Origin: an uncultured Oscillospiraceae bacterium
GTDB lineage: Bacteria > Bacillota > Clostridia > Oscillospirales > Oscillospiraceae
Direction of reading: 5' to 3'
Assembly: GCA_934567355.1 (NCBI GenBank)
Contig: CAKTJC010000012.1
Coordinates: 1 to 64,000 of the forward strand
DNA: 64,000 bases
Shown: one piece after another, positions 52,436 through 60,226 of the stretch
Layout: the number at the start of each line of letters is the position of its first letter
Position numbering within the stretch: position 1 is the stretch's first letter
The notes under the pieces: generated by a model
Seen by the model: only the letters and a program-made list of their open reading frames with translations
Told to the model about the DNA's origin: nothing
Databases searched by the model: none
Made by a program: the position numbers and the translations under genes

Positions 52436-53340
52436 GGGATTTTCTCCTTCAACAGTTGGTCAACAACGCTTTCCCAATCGCCCACGATGCCATAGTCGGC
52501 ATAGTCAAAGATGGGGGCTTTGGGGTCAGAATTGATGGCAATAATTGTTTCCGTGCCGCCGATGCCCGCCAAATGCTGCACCGCGCCGCTGATGCCCACG
52601 GCAAGATAGAGCTTCGGGGCAACGGTCACGCCGGTCATGCCCACCTGGCAGCGGTAAGGGGCCAGCCCGGCATCCACCGCCTTGCGGGAGGCGGCCAGTC
52701 CCGCCCCCATTTTTTGCGCCAGAGCCGCCAGCTTCCGGAAGCCCTCTTTGGAGCCGATGCCCATACCCCCGGCCAGAATGATGTTCGCCTGGGTCAGGGG
52801 GACACCCTCTTGGTAGGCTTGCCGGGTCAGCAGCCGGACGGCTGCTCCCCTTCCGTCATAGTGCAGCTGCTCCCGCCGGGGCGTTTCCACCGGGTGAGGC
52901 ACAGGTTGGAATGTACCGGGGCGCACCGTCGCCATCTGAATGGGGCGCTGGGACTGGATTTTTGCGACCAGAGAGCTTCCAAAAGCGGGGCGCACCTGCA
53001 TCAGGCGGTCATTTTCCATGGATAGCCCGGTGCAGTCCGCCGTCAGTCCGGCGTTTAGGTGCCACGCAAGAATGGGCATCAGATTCCGCATTTGCACCGT
53101 GGCAGGGGCCAAGATAATTTCACTTCCCCACTGCCGCAGCCTGGGCAGCAGGAACGCGGCAAAGTGGGCTTCGTCCGCCGCTTCCGCGCCCGTCAGGCAG
53201 CACAGCATTTCCGCGCCGTATCGGGCCGATTCTTCCGCCTGGGCTTCCGGCACCAGGGCCCGGACAGGCCCCAGTTCTGCGGCGCGGCTCACCAGCCCCG
53301 CGTCCAGGCCGAAGGGGCACAGCACCAGAATTTCCGTCAT
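52432..53340 (-). CDS. etfA: Electron transfer flavoprotein alpha subunit, without a beta partner
   Basis: 302 residues. The N-terminal domain is of the adenine-nucleotide alpha hydrolase type and the FAD-binding C-terminal domain is well conserved: AGGMGIGSKEGFRKLAALA, GASRKAVDAG-like LAASRKAVDAGLAP, QVGMTGVTVAPKLYLAVGIS, GAVQHLAG and INSDPKAPIFDYADYGIVGDW. EtfA normally forms a heterodimer with EtfB and takes electrons from flavin dehydrogenases. Here no etfB and no acyl-CoA dehydrogenase are adjacent; the neighbours are a LysR gene and sugar genes. No clear promoter is visible in the 187-base gap before it. Confidence 0.92.
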   Translation of the reverse strand: MTEILVLCPFGLDAGLVSRAAELGPVRALVPEAQAEESARYGAEMLCCLTGAEAADEAHFAAFLLPRLRQWGSEIILAPATVQMRNLMPILAWHLNAGLTADCTGLSMENDRLMQVRPAFGSSLVAKIQSQRPIQMATVRPGTFQPVPHPVETPRREQLHYDGRGAAVRLLTRQAYQEGVPLTQANIILAGGMGIGSKEGFRKLAALAQKMGAGLAASRKAVDAGLAPYRCQVGMTGVTVAPKLYLAVGISGAVQHLAGIGGTETIIAINSDPKAPIFDYADYGIVGDWESVVDQLLKEKIP

Positions 53341-53385
53341 GGGACGAGATTTGTCAAGGGTAATTTTGCAATCTGTTATTTTTTC

Positions 53386-53422
53386 ACAGGGAGAAGCTGA
53401 CGTAGGCCCGGCTTCTCCCTGT
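53386..53422. repeat. Perfect hairpin between lysR and etfA
   Basis: ACAGGGAGAAGC (53386-53397) and GCTTCTCCCTGT (53411-53422) form a 12-base-pair stem with a 13-base loop. On the minus strand it is followed by GTGAAAAAATAACAG, so it is not a T-tailed terminator. It may limit read-through from lysR or regulate etfA. Confidence 0.55.
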
Positions 53423-53527
53423 TGCTCTTTGTGAAAGGCGGTTGTGAAATAGATGGTGGAAGCTCGGAACAGATTGTCGGCGGCCGGTGCGTGGATACAT
53501 TTGATTCGGAGTTTCCTGACGATTCCA

Positions 53528-54313
53528 TTATTGTGCTGGGATGATGTAAAAGGTCACCTGGGCATCCTTGTCCGTCAGGGGAATATTGACTCGCCCTGGG
53601 TAACTGCCCTGCCGCTGGCTGTAATCTGTGGAAAAGCACGGCAGCGTCGAGGACCTTACCAGTTCCTCAAAGGCGGCGGGGTCAGACTGGACCAGAAATT
53701 TGGATGCGGGCATTTTCTCCCGACAGAGGGTATCCCAGAACCCCAATTCCGTCCGAAGCAGGAAGTTGAAGCCATTGATGTCCGCAAAGGTCAGTTCCCT
53801 TTTCTTTGCCAGTTCATGCTCCGGCGGCACGCAGACAAAGAGATTCTCCCGCATAAAGGGCACAGAGCCATCAATGGGAAAGGGCAGAATGGCAATGTCG
53901 CAGGAGCCATCCTGCCAAGCGGAGAGTACCTCCCCATTCTGGCAAATTGCAGAGGACACCGTCATATCCGGCCGGTGCGCATTTAATTTTGGCAGTAATT
54001 CCCACAGCGGTGCGGGGGCGCAGGAGCGCACGACCACCGTCCGCTGCCGCCGGTCAAAATCCCGCACCTGCTGCACGGTCTGCTCCGCTTCACTGAGCAG
54101 CTTGCGGGCGTGTTCAACGGCGGCAAGTCCGGTTTTGTTTAGTTCGATTTTGTTTTTCCCTCGGTGAAAGAGCGGCACGCCAAATGCCTCCTCCACGTGC
54201 TGCATGGAGCGGGTAACGGAGGGGGTGGAAATATGAAATTTCTCCGCAACACGGCTGAGTGTGCCAAGATCCGCAAAGGCCACCAACTGTCGCAGTTCAT
54301 ATAGATCAAGCAT
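53528..54313 (-). CDS. LysR-family transcriptional regulator
   Basis: 261 residues from the ATG at 54313 (GGGAGGGTG upstream). Winged helix-turn-helix at 1-60: YELRQLVAFADLGTLSRVAE, KFHISTPSVTRSMQHVEEAFG and LFHRGKNKIELNKTG. The effector domain follows (TVVVRSCAPAPLWELLPKL, PPEHELAKKRELTFADINGF) and is rather short. LysR proteins usually act on the divergent gene and their own, so the MATE gene across the intergenic region is one candidate target and the etfA operon downstream another. It is a likely sensor of the locus substrate or of a toxic compound. Confidence 0.92.
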   Translation of the reverse strand: MLDLYELRQLVAFADLGTLSRVAEKFHISTPSVTRSMQHVEEAFGVPLFHRGKNKIELNKTGLAAVEHARKLLSEAEQTVQQVRDFDRRQRTVVVRSCAPAPLWELLPKLNAHRPDMTVSSAICQNGEVLSAWQDGSCDIAILPFPIDGSVPFMRENLFVCVPPEHELAKKRELTFADINGFNFLLRTELGFWDTLCREKMPASKFLVQSDPAAFEELVRSSTLPCFSTDYSQRQGSYPGRVNIPLTDKDAQVTFYIIPAQ

Positions 54314-54364
54314 ATACGCACCCTCCCAGATTTCATTTCCTGAAAAGCAGCTTTCAACATCTAT

Positions 54365-54393
54365 AGTGTACAACAAGCCGAACCCGATGTAAA
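54365..54393 (-). promoter_or_regulatory. Promoter of the lysR gene
   Basis: TTTACA (54393-54388), 17-base spacer, TACACT (54370-54365) on the minus strand, in the 171-base region shared with the divergent MATE gene. Confidence 0.6.
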
Positions 54394-54484
54394 GTATAAA
54401 CGTAAAAAGTCTGTTCTCCCCCCCACCGCAGCCCTAAAAAAGTCCGGGGGTGACTCATGCCTATTCAGGAAGAAGGAACGAAAC

Positions 54485-55867
54485 GTGGAATCAGAAATAC
54501 AGAAGCGGCAGCTGGATATGTTGCATGGCCCCATCTGGAGTAAGCTGCCGCTGTTTGCGCTGCCTGTGGCGGCAACCGCCATCTTGGAGCAGCTGTTCAA
54601 CGCCTCCGACATTGCGGTGGTCGGCAACTTTACCGGTGCGGGAAAGACCATTGCCGTGGCGGCAGTCGGGGCCAACAGCTCCATTATTGCCCTGATTGTC
54701 AACCTGTTTGTTGGCATTGCGCTGGGTGCCAATGTCATCATCGCCAATGCCATCGGGCGGAATGACCAAGAGGCCGTTCAGAAAGCCGTCCACACCTCCA
54801 TCGTGGTGGCAGTCCTCTGCGGCATTCTTGTAGCGGCAGTCGGGGAGCTGATCGCCGCGCCGCTGCTTTCTTCCCTCCATGTGCCAGTGGATGTGCTGCC
54901 CTCGGCACTGCTCTACCTGAGAATTTATCTGCTGGGAATGCCGGTGATTCTGCTATATAACTTTGAGGCAGCAATTTTCCGCAGTGTGGGCAACACCAGA
55001 ACACCCCTGATTGCGCTGTTTGCCTCCGGCATTCTGAATGTGGTACTGAATCTGGTTTTTGTAGCGGTGCTGCGGATGACTGTGAACGGTGTTGCCATCG
55101 CCACAGTGCTCTCCAATGCAGTCAGCTCAGTGCTGCTGTTCCGGCAGCTGCGTATCTCCCGGCAGCACATTCGTGTGGAATGGCGGTCACTGGGGATTGA
55201 CTGGGCCGCTCTAGGGCGGATCATGAAAATCGGTCTGCCCGCCGGTATTCAAAGTGCCGTGTTCGCTCTCTCCAATATCGTAATCCAGTCTGCCATCAAC
55301 AGCCTTGGCACGGTGGTCATGGCGGCATCCAGCGCAGCGTTCAATATCGAGGTGTTTGCCTACGATGTACTCAACTCGTTCAGCCAAGCCTGCACGACCT
55401 TTGTGGGGCAGAACTACGGTGCGGGGCAGCTTGGACGCTGCAAACGAACGCTGCTGCTGTGCTTGGTCGAAGATCTGATCGCCTCGGCCACCGCAATCGC
55501 ACTGGTGCTGCTGGCAGGAAAACAGCTTTTGTCGGTCTTCAATAACGATCCGGAGGTTATCTCCATCGGCTATACCCGTCTGATTTTCGTCTTTTCCGCC
55601 TATACCTTCAGTATGCTCTACGAGGTGATGAGCGGCTATCTGCGAGGCTTCGGCATTTCCCTGGTTCCGGCGATTCTCACAACCATTGGTGTGTGTGGCG
55701 TCCGTATCGGCTGGATACACTTCGTATTCCCGCAAAACCAGACATTCCAAACCATCCTGACCGCTTATCCGGTAAGCCTGTCGGCCACGGCACTGCTGAT
55801 GCTAATTGCGCTGCTTTGCTACCGCCCATCCCACCGGTTTGCCGCATTACAAAACAACAAAAGTTGA
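54485..55867 (+). CDS. MATE-family efflux transporter
   Basis: 460 residues with twelve predicted helices in two related halves. It begins at GTG 54485 with AGAAGGAA eight bases upstream. MATE features: LPVAATAILEQLFNASDIAVVG in the first helix pair, GANVIIANAIGRND loop, and LPAGIQSAVFALSNIVIQ at the start of the second half. MATE pumps export drugs or metabolites with Na+ or H+. It is followed 12 bases later by an aldo/keto reductase gene, forming a two-gene operon divergent from lysR. Confidence 0.93.
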   Translation: MESEIQKRQLDMLHGPIWSKLPLFALPVAATAILEQLFNASDIAVVGNFTGAGKTIAVAAVGANSSIIALIVNLFVGIALGANVIIANAIGRNDQEAVQKAVHTSIVVAVLCGILVAAVGELIAAPLLSSLHVPVDVLPSALLYLRIYLLGMPVILLYNFEAAIFRSVGNTRTPLIALFASGILNVVLNLVFVAVLRMTVNGVAIATVLSNAVSSVLLFRQLRISRQHIRVEWRSLGIDWAALGRIMKIGLPAGIQSAVFALSNIVIQSAINSLGTVVMAASSAAFNIEVFAYDVLNSFSQACTTFVGQNYGAGQLGRCKRTLLLCLVEDLIASATAIALVLLAGKQLLSVFNNDPEVISIGYTRLIFVFSAYTFSMLYEVMSGYLRGFGISLVPAILTTIGVCGVRIGWIHFVFPQNQTFQTILTAYPVSLSATALLMLIALLCYRPSHRFAALQNNKS

Positions 55868-55879
55868 GGAGGAATTACA

Positions 55880-56743
55880 ATGCATGGAGACAATTTAACA
55901 TTAAACAACGGCATCGCCATGCCGAAGATTGGTTACGGCGTTTTCCGCATGACGGATGCCGAGGCGTGTGAAGAAGCCGTTGTGCAGGCCGTTCATGCAG
56001 GCTATCGGCTGATCGACACGGCGGCGGCTTACGGAAATGAGGAGGCAGTTGGTAAGGCGATCCGCCGCTGCGGTGTTCCAAGAGAGGAGCTGTTCATCAC
56101 CACGAAACTGTGGATCACAGATACCAGCTACGAGGGTGCAAAACAGGGCTTCCGGCGTTCTATGGAACACCTTGGACTTGACTATCTGGATCTGTACCTC
56201 ATTCATCAGCCGTACAACGACTACTACGGAGCCTGGCGCGCATTGGAAGAACTCTATGCCGCCGGGAAAGTCCGTGCCATCGGCGTGGATAACTTCACCC
56301 CGGACAAGCTGGCGGACTTCGTGTTTTGGAACAAAGTCAAACCAGCGGTCAATCTGGTAGAGTGCAATCCCTTCTTCCAACGGGAGGACGAACGCACCTA
56401 CATGGAGAGCCAGAACATCCAGATGCAGGCGTGGTCGCCCTTGTCGGCGGGGCAGGCGAGCCTTTTCCGGAACGAAACGCTCTGCGCTATTGCTGCGAAC
56501 CACAAAAAGACCGCTGCACAGGCGGCACTCCGCTGGCTGGTGCAGCGTGGCATCGTTCCCATTGTAAAATCCGCAAACCCCCAGCGAATGAAAGAAAATC
56601 GGAACATTTTTGACTTTACGCTGACAGAGGACGAGATGCGGCAGATTGCGGCGCTGGATACCGGGCATACCTGCTTTGCACCCCGGCAGACTGGCCCCGC
56701 TGTGGAGGATTTTTTGAAGAAATCACTGCTGTATCAGTTGTAA
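55880..56743 (+). CDS. Cytoplasmic aldo/keto reductase
   Basis: 287 residues, typical of AKR3/AKR5 enzymes. The catalytic tetrad is intact: D46, Y51 (GYRLIDTAAAYGNE), K76 (LFITTKLW) and H109 (LDLYLIHQP). The NADPH-binding end has IVKSANPQRMKENRNIF. It reduces aldehydes or ketones. The ribosome site is GAGGAGG. It shares an operon with the MATE gene, pointing to handling of a reactive compound that is also exported. Confidence 0.93.
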   Translation: MHGDNLTLNNGIAMPKIGYGVFRMTDAEACEEAVVQAVHAGYRLIDTAAAYGNEEAVGKAIRRCGVPREELFITTKLWITDTSYEGAKQGFRRSMEHLGLDYLDLYLIHQPYNDYYGAWRALEELYAAGKVRAIGVDNFTPDKLADFVFWNKVKPAVNLVECNPFFQREDERTYMESQNIQMQAWSPLSAGQASLFRNETLCAIAANHKKTAAQAALRWLVQRGIVPIVKSANPQRMKENRNIFDFTLTEDEMRQIAALDTGHTCFAPRQTGPAVEDFLKKSLLYQL

Positions 56744-56896
56744 AAGCTGAATTACCCTGGTGCTCAACAATGATCCCCAGCCTCACCAATTCTTATAGGA
56801 GATATGTGGTTGCAGCCAGAATTTTGCCACCTGCAAAAGCTATCCACGCACAAGGGCAACAATAACTGCAACTGCGTTCAGGGCAATAAAAATAGG

Positions 56897-56935
56897 GGGA
56901 CGGTATACCAAACCGGTATGCCGTCCCTCTGCTTT
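56897..56935. terminator. Terminator between converging aldo/keto reductase and DUF4405 genes
   Basis: GGGACGGTATACC (56897-56909) pairs with GGTATGCCGTCCC (56915-56927; one G-U pair), followed by TCTGCTTTGCTT. The rest of the gap 56744-56996 shows no convincing gene. Confidence 0.7.
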
Positions 56936-56996
56936 GCTTCTCAGGTAAAGGAATCGTTTTCCATCCGCAGAAGCTGTTTTGCGCTATGGAATTGCT

Positions 56997-57674
56997 TTAC
57001 CAATTGCCGAGTCTCTTGTTCTTGTTTATCCGTTTTGAGGTGCAGTAACCTACCATAGCAAAAAGGACTATAATTGCCAGATAGTCCAGCAAGGCCGATA
57101 CCACCGGCTGAGAAAAATCAACGAATACAAACTGTGTCCGCAAAAACAGATACGATCTGATTCTTTGCTTCACAAAGGCATAGATGCCGCAGACTGCCAA
57201 CACCACGGCAGTTAGGCGCAGCGCCCACATTCCTGCCTTGGATGACTGCCGGATATTGAAGCTTTTGCAGAGCATCCCGCTTATCATGCTGCCGTGCATA
57301 CCGGCGTGAACGCTCATCAGCATCAATCCCCAATAGGAAGCCAGTAAGTGAGCAGTTCTTGCTGCAGATGCTCCGCCAAAATGGAGAAAGCAAAAAACAT
57401 GGCGGGATAGGACCATGCCGCTGATGGGCAAAGCCAACATGATGATTGCAAGGGCCAAATTAACCGCTGTTCCGAAAATGCGCAGAGGCGTGTACCTCCC
57501 ACGAAGCAGGTGCTTCCACCACGCAGCATTCAAAATGTGATGGGCAGCGAAAAGCAGAAACATTCCGATGCCGAGATATTCATGGGCGGCTTCTCCCACC
57601 AGAGAATAGGCCATCAGCAAGGGCAGAAGAAGAACCATTCCACAATCGACTATAATCCTTACTCTTATCTTCAT
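56997..57674 (-). CDS. DUF4405-type membrane protein, possible heme-binding
   Basis: 225 residues with five or six predicted helices. The first two helices contain LGIGMFLLFAAHHILN with a His pair and the third/fourth region LLASYWGLMLMSVHAGMHGSMI with further histidines in membrane positions; DUF4405 proteins resemble cytochrome b561/DsbD-type bis-heme carriers. It is the last gene of the redox operon, overlapping the previous gene by four bases (ATGA). It may pass electrons across the membrane to the lipoprotein redox proteins encoded upstream. Heme binding is inferred, not shown. Confidence 0.75.
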   Translation of the reverse strand: MKIRVRIIVDCGMVLLLPLLMAYSLVGEAAHEYLGIGMFLLFAAHHILNAAWWKHLLRGRYTPLRIFGTAVNLALAIIMLALPISGMVLSRHVFCFLHFGGASAARTAHLLASYWGLMLMSVHAGMHGSMISGMLCKSFNIRQSSKAGMWALRLTAVVLAVCGIYAFVKQRIRSYLFLRTQFVFVDFSQPVVSALLDYLAIIVLFAMVGYCTSKRINKNKRLGNW

Positions 57675-58642
57675 TGTTCAGGCGTATTACACGCAATCCA
57701 GTTTTCGCCGTGTTTCTCATACCAATGGGTTCCATTCATTCGGTAAGTACCTCTGGCTCCGTAGGCATTTGCGTTCAAAACGGAAGTGTAGGACACCGAT
57801 GCATAGTCACCGCTGATGTTGACTACCGGATTTTCCATTCCAATCGTGAAGTATTGAAGAACACCGTTCTCTATATCCGCAAAGTATTCTTCTCTTGTCT
57901 GCTGCCTGCCGCTCATGTGGGTGAAAATCATGTCCGGCGATGTGATTTCCCGCATGGTTTCTGTATCGGCTTCGGTCATAGCCTGGCAGTATCTTGCCTG
58001 CTGATAAAGGACAGCCTGTTCTTCTGCGCTCAATTCGGATGTATTTATGCCGGTAATTTCTACATTGTTGAAAACTGAAAAATCAAAATCTGTCATATCC
58101 GTCTCACTTTCCGAAAGGGAGATCGTTACCTCCGCATGCTCGCCGACTGTATCAAACAGACTCAAATCTGAGGTGATCCGCCCCATGCGGATCAGGCCGC
58201 TCTGAGAGGACGTATCCGCATTGCCAAAGAAAATCGCGAGGGATTTTCCGTCGGTATAATAGGTCACATCTCCATTTTCAAAATCATCAATGGCTGCTCC
58301 GTTTTCCGGCAATTCACCAAGCGCTGCATAATATTCTCGGTCAGCATATCGGTTCATGGTAAGCGTAAGCGGCAGCATTTTTATGAAAGCCCTGCTTGTT
58401 TCGCTACCATCAAGCACCGCGGACATAACGGTATCGCCAAATGCCAATCGAATTACCGTTTGCTCTGCCAGTGCCTCACCCTCTGTGCCGTTTCGGGCGT
58501 TCTCTGTCTGTATCGGCTCCATAGTGCTTTTCGGTGTGCTTTCCGGGGTGTTTGTCTGCTCTGCGTTGCCGCAGGCTGCAAGGGATGCGATCATCCCCGC
58601 AGCCAGCAGCACGACTGTCAGTTCCCTATACCTGTTATGCAA
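57671..58642 (-). CDS. Lipoprotein with cyclophilin-like and NTF2-like domains
   Basis: About 323 residues from the TTG at 58642, which has AAGGTGA at ideal spacing inside the end of the flavodoxin gene (eight-base overlap); other in-frame starts upstream lack this. Lipobox LAAC with Cys24. The first domain (about 45-150) is a cyclophilin_like fold: VIRLAFGDTVMSAVLDGSE, LPLTLTMNRYADREYYAALG, IRMGRITSDLSLF. The second (about 190-320) is a SnoaL/DUF4440 NTF2-like domain with YCQAMTEADTETMREITSPD and NGTHWYEKHGENW. In many Clostridia these domains are encoded next to flavodoxins and aldo/keto reductases, usually without a signal peptide. Function unknown. Confidence 0.8.
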   Translation of the reverse strand: MHNRYRELTVVLLAAGMIASLAACGNAEQTNTPESTPKSTMEPIQTENARNGTEGEALAEQTVIRLAFGDTVMSAVLDGSETSRAFIKMLPLTLTMNRYADREYYAALGELPENGAAIDDFENGDVTYYTDGKSLAIFFGNADTSSQSGLIRMGRITSDLSLFDTVGEHAEVTISLSESETDMTDFDFSVFNNVEITGINTSELSAEEQAVLYQQARYCQAMTEADTETMREITSPDMIFTHMSGRQQTREEYFADIENGVLQYFTIGMENPVVNISGDYASVSYTSVLNANAYGARGTYRMNGTHWYEKHGENWIACNTPEQ

Positions 58643-59372
58643 TAAAGTCACCTTCCCGCAGCCACTGGGCAACCTTGCTTCTGGCCGTATCCCGGTCATT
58701 CTGGGCAGTGGTGCCGGGAATCGCCAGTCCTTTCTTCATTGTGCCGCCTGTAATGTCGGCAATGGTGGATTCGGTATTGGAAAGCCCGCTGCCGCCATGG
58801 GTGCAGAACGGAACAATGGTCTTGCCGGACAGGTCATAGCCCTCCAAAAAGTTGTAGACGATCATTGGCATATCGCCCCACCAGTTGGGGTAGCCGATAA
58901 AAATCATGTCATAATCCTCCATGTTGTCCACGGTGTCGGCAATCTCCGGCCGGGAATTGTTACGCATCTCCTGTTGGGATACATCCAGAAGCCCCTGATA
59001 GGTGGTGGGGTACGGTGTTACCGGCTTGATCTCAAAAAGATCTGCCCCTGTTTGTTCCGCGATCATGTGGGCGATAATGCTGGTGTTTCCTTCCTCAACC
59101 ACGCCCACGCCGTACTGCTCCCCTGCAAGGGAAAAATAAGCTACTAACATATGACTGTCTCCCTTCGCTTGTTCGGTTTGTGCTGCATCATCCATCTGCG
59201 AACCATCCGGTGCCGCATCATCAGCGGGAGCGGACGGCTCTGTCTGTACATTTGCGCTGCTTGGCGGCACGGCTTCATCTTTCTTTGTAAATTCTGCCGG
59301 GGCAGAATTTCCGCAGGCTGCAAAAGCCAGCACCATAGCGGCTGCTAAAATCAGTGCAAATATTCTTTTCAT
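58635..59372 (-). CDS. Flavodoxin-like lipoprotein
   Basis: 245 residues. Signal peptide with lipobox FAAC (Cys20), then a 50-residue Ser/Ala/Asp-rich linker, then a Flavodoxin_4 domain from about residue 73: MLVAYFSLAGEQYG, GVVEEGNTSIIAHMIAEQTG, YDMIFIGYPNWWGDMPMIVY and VPFCTHGGSGLSNTE. These are the FMN-phosphate and isoalloxazine loops of the family. Flavodoxins are normally cytoplasmic; here the predicted location is the outer face of the membrane. GGAGATACACC precedes the ATG. It lies between the MBL lipoprotein and the cyclophilin-like lipoprotein genes. Confidence 0.88.
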   Translation of the reverse strand: MKRIFALILAAAMVLAFAACGNSAPAEFTKKDEAVPPSSANVQTEPSAPADDAAPDGSQMDDAAQTEQAKGDSHMLVAYFSLAGEQYGVGVVEEGNTSIIAHMIAEQTGADLFEIKPVTPYPTTYQGLLDVSQQEMRNNSRPEIADTVDNMEDYDMIFIGYPNWWGDMPMIVYNFLEGYDLSGKTIVPFCTHGGSGLSNTESTIADITGGTMKKGLAIPGTTAQNDRDTARSKVAQWLREGDFIA

Positions 59373-59395
59373 GGTGTATCTCCTTTGCTGATCGC

Positions 59396-60196
59396 CTATT
59401 CAAGAAGCAATTCTTCGCCCGGGTATACGATCAAACGGTTTGGCGCATCAAACTGCTCCGCAAGGGAACGGTCGAACATTTCCCCTGTATTGTCGGTTGT
59501 ATTGTGATAGGGAATATTATGCTTTGCGCCAACGGCCCTTGCGCATTCAGCGGCTTCTTCAAGTCCCATGTTGAACACACCGTCGCAGCAGAAAAAGGCG
59601 TAATCGATGTGTTTGTCCGCCAGAAGCGGCATTTGCTTTGTTGTGGAGGTATCGCCCGTCACATAGACGGATCTCCCGTTGCTGAACGTCAGGATATAAC
59701 CGACACACTTGTTTACATCATGCCAGTTGTTGTATCCGGCCTCCACAGCCTCAATTTTCACAAAGCCCAGATCAAATGTCTGATGTACGCCTTTTACGAC
59801 CGCTTCTTTGTGGGTAATGATCTGGCAGTCATCATTCCGGTTCTCAACCTTTTCCACTGCACAGTGGTCAAAATGCCCATGCGTAATCAGAATCAGATCG
59901 GCGGGCATGGTATAATCTCCTGCATAGGGATCGATATAGATCACCTTGCCCTCAGCTGTAACAATTCGCATACTGGCCTGCCCCATGTAAAGCAGGGTGG
60001 CGGCCTCCGGATGCTCGGACTCGGAGGAAGCATTTTTGGACGAAGCTGTTTCCGGTATTTCAGCCGTTTGCCTTACCGTCTCCCCATCAGAACGCAAAGG
60101 GGGGCTATCAGAAGAAGGCAGTGGGGAACAGGCGCATAGCAACAGTGAAAGCGGCATCATCCACAGCGGGAGCAGCCATCGTTTTTTATGAATCAT
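59396..60196 (-). CDS. MBL-fold metallo-hydrolase lipoprotein
   Basis: 266 residues from ATG 60196, six bases after AAAGGGA; an ATG two codons earlier touches that site. Signal with lipobox LLCAC and a Ser/Pro-rich linker. The metallo-beta-lactamase fold has THGHFDHCAVEKV (H-x-H-x-D-H), VYVTGDTSTT and later PYHNTTD. Similar to UlaG/YtsJ-type hydrolases (PF13483-like). The second half MPLLADKHIDYAFFCCDGVFNM is typical. Predicted extracytoplasmic; substrate unknown. Confidence 0.85.
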   Translation of the reverse strand: MIHKKRWLLPLWMMPLSLLLCACSPLPSSDSPPLRSDGETVRQTAEIPETASSKNASSESEHPEAATLLYMGQASMRIVTAEGKVIYIDPYAGDYTMPADLILITHGHFDHCAVEKVENRNDDCQIITHKEAVVKGVHQTFDLGFVKIEAVEAGYNNWHDVNKCVGYILTFSNGRSVYVTGDTSTTKQMPLLADKHIDYAFFCCDGVFNMGLEEAAECARAVGAKHNIPYHNTTDNTGEMFDRSLAEQFDAPNRLIVYPGEELLLE

Positions 60197-60226
60197 ACGC
60201 ATTCCCTTTCTGCGCTGCGCTTTTGT

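Noticed and set aside
56804..57058. An 84-codon plus-strand frame after the aldo/keto reductase
   Set aside because: Cys/Asn-rich translation across the terminator and into the converging gene, with no ribosome site.
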